Shown here piece after piece: positions 52,901 to 61,900 of a stretch of DNA of 64,000 bases. The first letter of the stretch is position 1. Each line of letters opens with the position of its first letter. The position numbers and the translations under genes were made by a program. A model generated the notes under the pieces. The model saw nothing but the letters and a program-made list of their open reading frames with translations. It made no database searches and was not told the DNA's origin. Source of the DNA: Ostrinia nubilalis (taxonomy: Eukaryota; Arthropoda; Insecta; Lepidoptera; Crambidae); contig NC_087113.1 of NCBI RefSeq assembly GCF_963855985.1, positions 10,637,889 to 10,701,888 of the forward strand, in the 5' to 3' direction.

Positions 52901-55900
52901 ATTATAATCCCTAGCCGGGCTAGGAATCGTGCCAAGATAAAATCTTATCGATGTTTTAGACGATAAATGTACGGGCTTATCGTTCAAAATCGATAAAATG
53001 CCTCGATAAGTCGATCGTGCCGCTCATCTTCGGCCTACAGAATAATGTGTTTGTAAGATGTGAAGTCAAAGTAAGACAGATGTCTAAATATTGTCAGACA
53101 ACTACGCCGTATCAACCGCTGATGGGATTTATTGAAAGACGTGTATTAGCTGCCGAATGCTTTATTGCACTGCTTATAAAAATGCTACCAAAGTCCCAAA
53201 TGTACGTCAGGCGCAGCTGGCCAAAGTGCATGAATAAAATGCAAGTTAACAATAATTTACTTAATAATAAAAAATGTGCGAGTTGACTCGTACAGTGTCT
53301 ACTTTCATGGGTCATTTGACTACATTCACGTTTACTTTTAGGTTAAGATTCAAATTGAATACAACATATTTTTATGTCGTGTCAAATGTTTTGACGTTGA
53401 TTTAGCTATAATGCCAAAAGTTTTTTTAAATCGAACTTGCGTTCTTCGGATCACGAGTCGGCCAGTCCGACACCTTGACTGTTCGGCTATCGTCGTTCTA
53501 AAAGCTTTTGGCATTCAACCGCCACTGTAACACCTAATATTGATATATTGTATCTAATTCCATGTTTTCCGTATCCCACAGCCCACGGCGCCCAACAGTG
53601 GGCCGTATAAGCACGCACGCCAGCAACACTGCGCCGGGATTAGAACCCACGGGAGCCATTACTGTGCGTCCGCCCGTCGCCGCCTCCGCTCATACTGCCG
53701 AGACTGCGTATACCTACCAAGGTCAGTCCCACAGCCCACGCCCAACAGTGGGCCTCGAGCCCACGGGAGCCGTCACTGTGCGCCCGCCCGTCGCCGCCTC
53801 TGCACATACTGCTGAGACCGCGTATACCTACCAAGGTCAGTCCCACAGCCCACGCCCAACAGTGGGCCTCGAGCCCACGGGAGCCGTCACTGTGCGCCCG
53901 CCCGTCGCCGCCTCTGCTCATACTGCCGAGACTGCTTATACCTACCAAGGTCAGTCCCACAGCCCACGCCCAACAGTGGGCCTCGAGCCCACGGGAGCCA
54001 CCACTGTGCGCCCGCCCGTCGCCGCCTCCGCTCATACTGCCGAGACTGCGTATACCTACCAAGGTCAGTCCCACAGCCCACGCCCAACAGTGGGCCTCGA
54101 GCCCACGGGAGCCATCACTGTGCGCCCGCCCGTCGCCGCCTCCGCTCATACTGCTGAGACCGCCTACACTTACCAAGGTCAGTCCCACACCCCATGCCCA
54201 ACAGTGGGCCTCGAACCCACGGGAGTCATCACTGTGCGCCCGCCCGTCGCCGCCTCCGCTCACACCGCCGAGACTGCGTATACTTACCAAGGTCAGTCCC
54301 ACAGCCCACGCCCAACAGTGGGCCGCGAGCCCACGGGAGCCATTACTGTGCGCCCGCCGGTCGCCGCCTCCGCTCATACTGCCGAGACCGCGTATACCTA
54401 CCAAGGTCAGTCCCACGGCCCACGCCCAACAGTGGGCCGCGAGCCCACGGGAGCCACCACTGTGCGTCCGCCCGTCGCCGCCTCCGCTCATACCGCCGAG
54501 ACCGCGTATACCTACCAAGGTCAGTCCCACGGCCCACGCCCAACAGTGGGCCGCGAGCCCACGGGAGCCACCACTGTGCGTCCGCCCGTCGCCGCCTCCG
54601 CTCATACCGCCGAGACCGCCTACACCTACCAAGGTCAGTCCCACAGCCCACGCCCAACAGTGGGCCGCGAGCCCACGGGAGCCATCACTGTGCGCCCGCC
54701 CGTCGCCGCCTCCGCTCATACCGCCGAGACTGTGTATACCTACCAAGGTCAGTCCCACGGCCCACGCCCAACAGTGGGCCTCGAGCCCACGGGAGCCACC
54801 ACTGTGCGCCCGCCCGTCGCCGCCTCCGCTCATACCGCCGAGACTGTGTATACCTACCAAGGTCAGTCCCACGGCCCACGCCCAACAGTGGGCCTCGAGC
54901 CCACGGGAGCCATCACTGTGCGCCCGCCCGTCGCCGCCTCGGCTCATACTGCCGAGACTGCGTATACTTACCAAGGTCAGTCCCACAGCCCACGCCCAAC
55001 AGTGGGCCGCGAGCCCACGGGAGCCATCACTGTGCGCCCGCCCGTCGCCGCCTCGGCTCATACCGCCGAGACCGCGTATACCTACCAAGGTCAGTCCCAC
55101 AGCCCACGCCCAGCAGTGGGCCGCGAGCCCACGGGAGCCATCACTGTGCGCCCGCCCGTCGCCGCCTCCGCGCATACCGCCGAGACCGCCTACACCTACC
55201 AAGGTCAGTCCCACGGCCCACGCCCAACGATGGGCCGCATTAGCACGCACGGCAACAATACTTCGCCAGGATGTTTTTGCTATCCCAATCATTGGGACCC
55301 AATATCATTGTCAGTCAATTGTTAACAAGTGAGAAGTTTGCAGTTGTGTTACGCATGCTGTGTATGAACTCACTTAAGTTTATAATTTTTTTGGACTATG
55401 TTTTGTCTCTTCTAATAAATCAACTGATTACTGATTCGACTAGTTTTATATTAAACTCCTCAAGGATTTCCACAACGACCGGTCTTGTTCAAATTCAGTT
55501 GCTTGTGAGAATCCTTGCAGGAAGCCTTTGTTCAGCAGTGGATGATATTAGGCTGAAATGAACGAACTATAAAGGACGTTTAGGCCCAGAACAGACGGTG
55601 AAACGCAACTGCAACGAAACTGCAACTGCTAGTTACTTTTGAGTTGCATCTAAGTTTCTGCCATAGCGTCCGTTGAGAGACCACACATGACGCGACCAGT
55701 TTGAAAGTTTCAAGAGTAACTAGCAGTTGCAGTTTCGTTGCAGTTACGTTTCACAGTCTGTTCTGGGCCTTAGTTAATTTCCAAAAGGACAATGACCGAA
55801 AGTGGTCCAAATGTCCACCACTAATGAGACCTATATTGGCTTATAGTCCATAAAATAGAGATTAACTTTCAGTATGGGACGAAAAAAAAATAAACTGTCA

Positions 55901-58900
55901 GTAAAAAGTTATGACTGTTTGAAAAATCGTAGTAGTTTACGCGCTAATCTCAGGAACTACTGGTCCGATTTGAAAAATTCTTTTCGTTATGGATAGCCCA
56001 TTTATCAAGGATGGTTTTACGATAAATAACATCACCCTACAACCAATAGGGGCGGAGCAGTAAAGACAAATGTTGTAAAAATGGGAAATATTATTCAAAC
56101 TATTTTCACGCGTACAAAGTCGTAGGCACAGCTAGTATAATATTTAATAAAATTCATCTATAACCTCGCGCCACATGCGACATGACATAACATGCGTAGA
56201 TTAGTCCAAAATGTGCAATGGATAGAATGATATCAAGAAGATTTTTCGGATGAAAAGGTAAAAAACAGACTTTTCATTCAGTCATAACTTTTTACTGACA
56301 GCATATTTTTGATTGCGGTTTGGTTATAATGAATCAGTATTTAGTAGACTATTTTACTACATAGGTCTCGTTAGTGGTGGACATTTGGACCACACTCCAT
56401 ACATTTTTGGTCATTGTCCTTTGTCATTAAATATATTTATGTTTGTTGTATGTGCAGAGCGTCTCCGCCGCCTAGACGAAGGCATCGTGGCAGCACTAGC
56501 GGCCAAACGCGCGCTCGTGGGCCGCGCGCTCGGCGTGCCCGCGCCTGCGCACGCTCATCTAGCTGAATTGGCCGTCGCAGAAGCGCTGGGAGACCTTGGT
56601 GAGTCCCTGCCTTCCAATTTATAAGAGTAAAACTCTACAATTGATATTCTAGATTGGAAATTGTAAACTGAAAATAACGAAACTGTTCCATACATTCCAC
56701 AAATTGATGACACTTATGCTCGTCCCAAATCTACGTTCTACCACAGAATAATAATAAGTACTACGCACAGAAGTTTTACTTCGCGAAGGTATTTAAAAAA
56801 ATGTATGCTCAATGTCATTAACAACATGGTGTAATTTAGCTTGTCTCAAGAGTCAAGCACCATTTTGTTGACAAACGTCAGTGATCGGCACTGCGCCGAA
56901 GCTATAGGGCTGACTTCTGTAAAATGATGTGACATGAGGTGCCAAACTGCGGAAAATGGCGGAGGAAATACTACTTATTTACCTCTCAGTATCTTAAGGC
57001 AACTTAAAAAAGTACATTCTGTGTTTTTATTATTATTTAGGCAGTTAAATACTGCACAGTATTTAGTACACCATTTTCTTTATTTTCTTCCATCATACAC
57101 AAGAATACGCGTGCGTGAGTCAATGTTCGCTCGTATGTGAGGCCTTGTCGAATAGTATCCTGTAGGTGGGCCATCGTGCGTGTTTTGTTTTCGATGTAAA
57201 CTCGCGGATATGAACAGGCCTGCTACTACCTAGAGTTCATTGGTTCCCAAACTTGTTTGAGACGCGCCCCCTCTTCTCCAGTCAAGATTATTTATTGGTC
57301 GTATCGAGCAGTCTGGAATGCATTCTCTTTGGCCCAGAACAGACGGTGAAACGCAACTGCAACGAAACTGCAACTTTGTGATGATTCTGATGAATGAAAC
57401 TGAAAGTTTCAAACTGGTCGCGTCATTTGTGGTCTCTCAACGGACGCTATGGCAGAAACTTAGATGCAACTCAAAAGTAACTAGCAGTTGCAGTTTCGTT
57501 GCAGTTGTGTTTCACCGTCTGTTCTGGGCCTTAGCGATCGCAGGTTTCTTATACGTACCCCCTACAAAGTACGCCCCTTTAAAGGCCTTTGCACCCCCCA
57601 CTTTGGGAACCAATGACCTAGTTAATAAGTGAAAAATTCCAAATCCTAAATTCCGATGACTGTATTTTGAACTCCAAATTCTAGATTTAAAGAAACCGCG
57701 GTAACAATAAATTGATTTATATTGTGTCTCGATTTGCTGGTACTTGAAGGGCTACTTGTTAAATTAGAAATTATAATTTCAGCCCTTATTTGAAATTATA
57801 AATTACAATTTCTAATTGAATTCCACACTGAATTCCATAAAATATTCTTGATATGCTTGCTTTTTTTTAACTGCAGAGCATTAACTGTTGATGAAAATAA
57901 AGCAAAAACTAAAAAAATTGGAAATACAAAATTATTCACGTGGTTACCCAAACGCCACATAGTTTCATTCCATAATCGACCTTACACCCATAACCTTAAG
58001 AGCTACATTCCCGCAGACATCAACCGCGAGTTGCGCGTGTCGCGACAGAGCTCCCGCGAGGTCATGTCATTCCCCAAACGCCACATAGTTTCATTCCAAT
58101 TGAGACCTTATGTACATAACCTTAAGAGCTACATTCCCGCAGACATCAACCGCGAGCTGCGTGCAACCCGACAGAGCTCCCGCGAGAGCAGCGACGACGA
58201 CGCGCCGCAGGAGCCCGACGTCATGCAACTGCTGCTCGCCGCGCACGAACAAGGTACGTCTAGTTTCCACGGTAACAATAACACTTGCACCTTACAATAA
58301 CTCTAGCACTTTACAATAACACTTATACTTGGATCTTACAATAGTGTAAAGTTTCCGCGGTAACAATAACACACTTCAACATTACAATAACACTAACACT
58401 TGCACCTTACAATAACACTCATACTTGCTCCCTACAATAAAATTAACACTTGACAAAACCACTAACATTTGCACATTACAGTAACACTAAAACTTGTGCC
58501 TTACAATAACACTTCCACCTTACAATGACAGTAAAGCTGAGTTGCACCACCTAACTTTGACGGTAACTATAACGATAACCGATGTTTTTTATATGGAGTT
58601 TGACAGATTTTTGACGTTAATCAAAGTTAAAGTAAGATGGTGCAACCTAGCATAACATTTGCTCCTTACAGTAACATTACTTCTACCTTACATTAACATT
58701 CGTACCTTACACTTCTAATCTACTTTTCACATTATTACTTTACACCAAGACAACTAACAATTTTATCTTACTCTAACACTTCTTCTACTCATAACTTCTG
58801 AATCTCATACTAATATATTTTGTAATCCACATATGTATTTCTATCTTACACATACCTTACCTATACCTTAAGCTAACACAGATTTTTCAATCGTCAGATT

Positions 58901-61900
58901 TATTTTATCTGAAGAATAACCTTGTGTTTTAGAGATATTTCCCATAACAAAATTGTCAATGTGCCAAACTTATTCTTCAGTTAAAAGTTATCCGATGATT
59001 GAAAAATCAGCCCTGACACTTCTACCTCACGCTAACATTTCTACCTTACACTTCCACTTCAACCTGACAATAACAATTACACCTTACACTAACAATTTTC
59101 ATGTTCAGGAAACTTTCAAGTGATTTTTACTTTTACGTCATAATCTTGACAGGAGTGTCTTGAGTAGAAGTGATACACGTATAGCTAACGACGACATGTT
59201 TCACCCACAGCAACCCAGCTAACCGAAGCGATCTCCAAAGCGTTGACCGTGAACGAAGCCGCGGTCGTAGCGGCGCGCGCGCGTCGCGGCCGCTGCAACA
59301 ACTGTCGCGGCTCCGTCGTGTCGCAGCAGCCCGTCGTGTCGCAGCACGCCACGACGCCTGTGTCGCCGGCGCCGCAACAGGCCGTCGCGAGCGTGGCCAG
59401 TGTCGTGACGCCTGTAGCGAGCCTCGTCACGCCGGCGGTTAGCCGGACCAGTGTTGCAGGTAAATTAGTTGTTGACATCGATATCGATATAAAGACAAAT
59501 TTTAATTTTATAAATTACTTTAAAGGACATCATCCACGTTTCATATATTTTTGGTCCAAAATCAAAAGTGCCGGCCAACAAAAAAAAGTGCTGTATTCTG
59601 ACAGAATACGTCTGCCTTAGCATTTGTTACTATGGCACCAAAGCCGTAGCTCCACTGTGCGTCGAGTATTTGAGATCTAAAAGTCATCGACTATTCATAC
59701 ATTTTTTGTTCAAAATCAAAAGTGTCGGCCAATTAAAAAAAAAGTGCTGTATTCTGACAGAATACGTCCGCCTTAGCATTTGTTACTATGGCACCAAAGC
59801 TGTAGCACCACTATGCGTCGAGTATTTGAGATCTAAAATTCATCGATGATCCATACATTTTTTGTTCAAAATCAAAAGTGTCGGCCAATAAAAAAAAGTG
59901 CTGTCTTCTGACAGAATACGTCCGCCTTAGCATTTGTTACTATGGCACCAAAGCTGTAGCACCACTGTGCGTCGAGTATTTGAGATCTAAAATTCATCGA
60001 CGATTCATACATTTTTTGTTCAAAATCAAAAATGTCAGCCAATTAAAAAAAACGTGCTGTATTCTGACAGAATACGTCCGCCTTAGCATTTGTTACTATG
60101 GCACCAAAGCCGTAGCTCCACTGTGCGTCGAGTATTTGAGATCTAAAAGTCATCGACTATTCATACATTTTTTGTTCAAAATCAAAAATGTCAGCCAATT
60201 AAAAAAAACGTGCTGTATTCTGACAGAATACGTCCGCCTTAGCATTTGTTACTATGGCACCAAAGCTGTAGCACCACTGTGCGTCGTAGTATTTGAGATC
60301 AAAGTCAGTCGTTTCATATATTTTTAGAACTCAAATACTACGATGCACAGTGGTGCTACAGCTTTGGTGCCATAGTAATAAATGCTAAGGCGGACGTATT
60401 CTATCCGAATACAGCACTTTTATTTTTTGGCCGGCACTTTTGATTTTGGACCAAAATGGATGATGTCCTTTATTACTTTTGATATCGATATTAAGACAAA
60501 TTTTAATTTTATAAATTACTTTAAATGGCAATGCCAGATTTTGTATGGAAAGTGGCGTCTTTTTTTTTTCGCGCGGCCATCGACCAAACTTTGTTTTTTG
60601 ATTACAAAATAGTGTAATAAACCAAACTTACTATGGCATGTATACCTCTAAACTCAGTCTGAACTGAGTTACGAGCATTAGAAGTTTGATGATTTTCATA
60701 CTAGATTTGTTTTTTGTGCGCAAGTTTTGTAAGAAATTGCAACAAAATATTGCGCTATTTTTTTATTGCGCTGATTCTGCTCCATACTGATGTCTGGAGC
60801 CTTTAATGGATGGTATTGTTTGTTTACACATACAATCTCACTATTTTGTTGCAATTTCTTACAAAACTTTGCGCGCAAAAAGCAAATCTAGTATGAAAAT
60901 CATCAAACTTCTAATGCTCGTAACTCAGTTCAGACTGAGTTTAGAGGTATACATGCCATAGTAAGTTTGGTTTATTACACTATTTTGTAATCAAAAAACA
61001 AAGTTTGGTCGATGGCCGCGCGAAAAAAAAAAGACGCCAATTTCCGGCATTGTCTTTTATTACTTTAATAACTACTTCATAAAATCGTCACTATCCATTT
61101 GTTCTCGTTGGTTCATATCCGGCTCGAAGGACCAAATGGAAAATGTAGAAATAAATTCAACAAATTATAATTATAGAAAACGTGGTAAAACTTTTACTGA
61201 AGTACCTTTAACAGATCTTAGTTTATAAATTGTTAAAGTAATTTGGTGTAGATTCAAGTAAAAATAGAGTTACACCGCGACGTATTACTGAAATTAGCTG
61301 GACGCGCATGGATAAGACCAGCGCAGGACCGGTGATTGTGAAAATCTTTGGGGGTCGCCTTTGTTTAAAGTGGACGTTATTTGGCTGAAACGAACGAACG
61401 GATAGTGTATCGGGAAATAGTTGTTCAACACTGAACCATCCCAGTTATGTCATTGACAGGAGGGCGCCACTGTCAATAACGGGTTATTAGTTCCGATTTT
61501 CGCAACGTTGGACGACATTGAAGTGTGCCATTTAATTATGACATTTACAAGAGGGCGCTACTATTAATACTTACTAATTTGACGTTTCAGAATTGTTTGA
61601 CTATAAATGTTATAACGTAGCACTCTCCCGGTAAAAAGTTGAAGTATCTGTTTACTGCTTAATATTCTGCTATTTTGGTATGGATTTAGTAGGTATTTTC
61701 TGTATTGTTTTAACTTGTTTCATATATTGTAGTTACACTGCATGCTAAATAATTTGTTTTGGATTATATCTTGATATGCTATATGTGAAAACTATGTAAG
61801 GCATTTTTGATCTTAACCGCCTCATATATTAATAATACATATATGCTGTTTGTTTTCCATAAAAAATAAATAAATAAATAAATATCTTCCATAGATACCC

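Noticed and set aside
54194..55243. 349-codon plus-strand ORF rich in arginine
   Set aside because: A second frame of the same repeat array, with no start or splice link.
53640..55292. 550-codon minus-strand ORF
   Set aside because: It is the reverse shadow of the 114-bp repeat array; any multiple-of-three GC-rich repeat stays open on several frames. The plus-strand frame connects to the exon.
59568..60327. 93- and 149-codon ORFs in tandem
   Set aside because: They follow from the 156-bp period of a foldback-derived array; there is no gene context.
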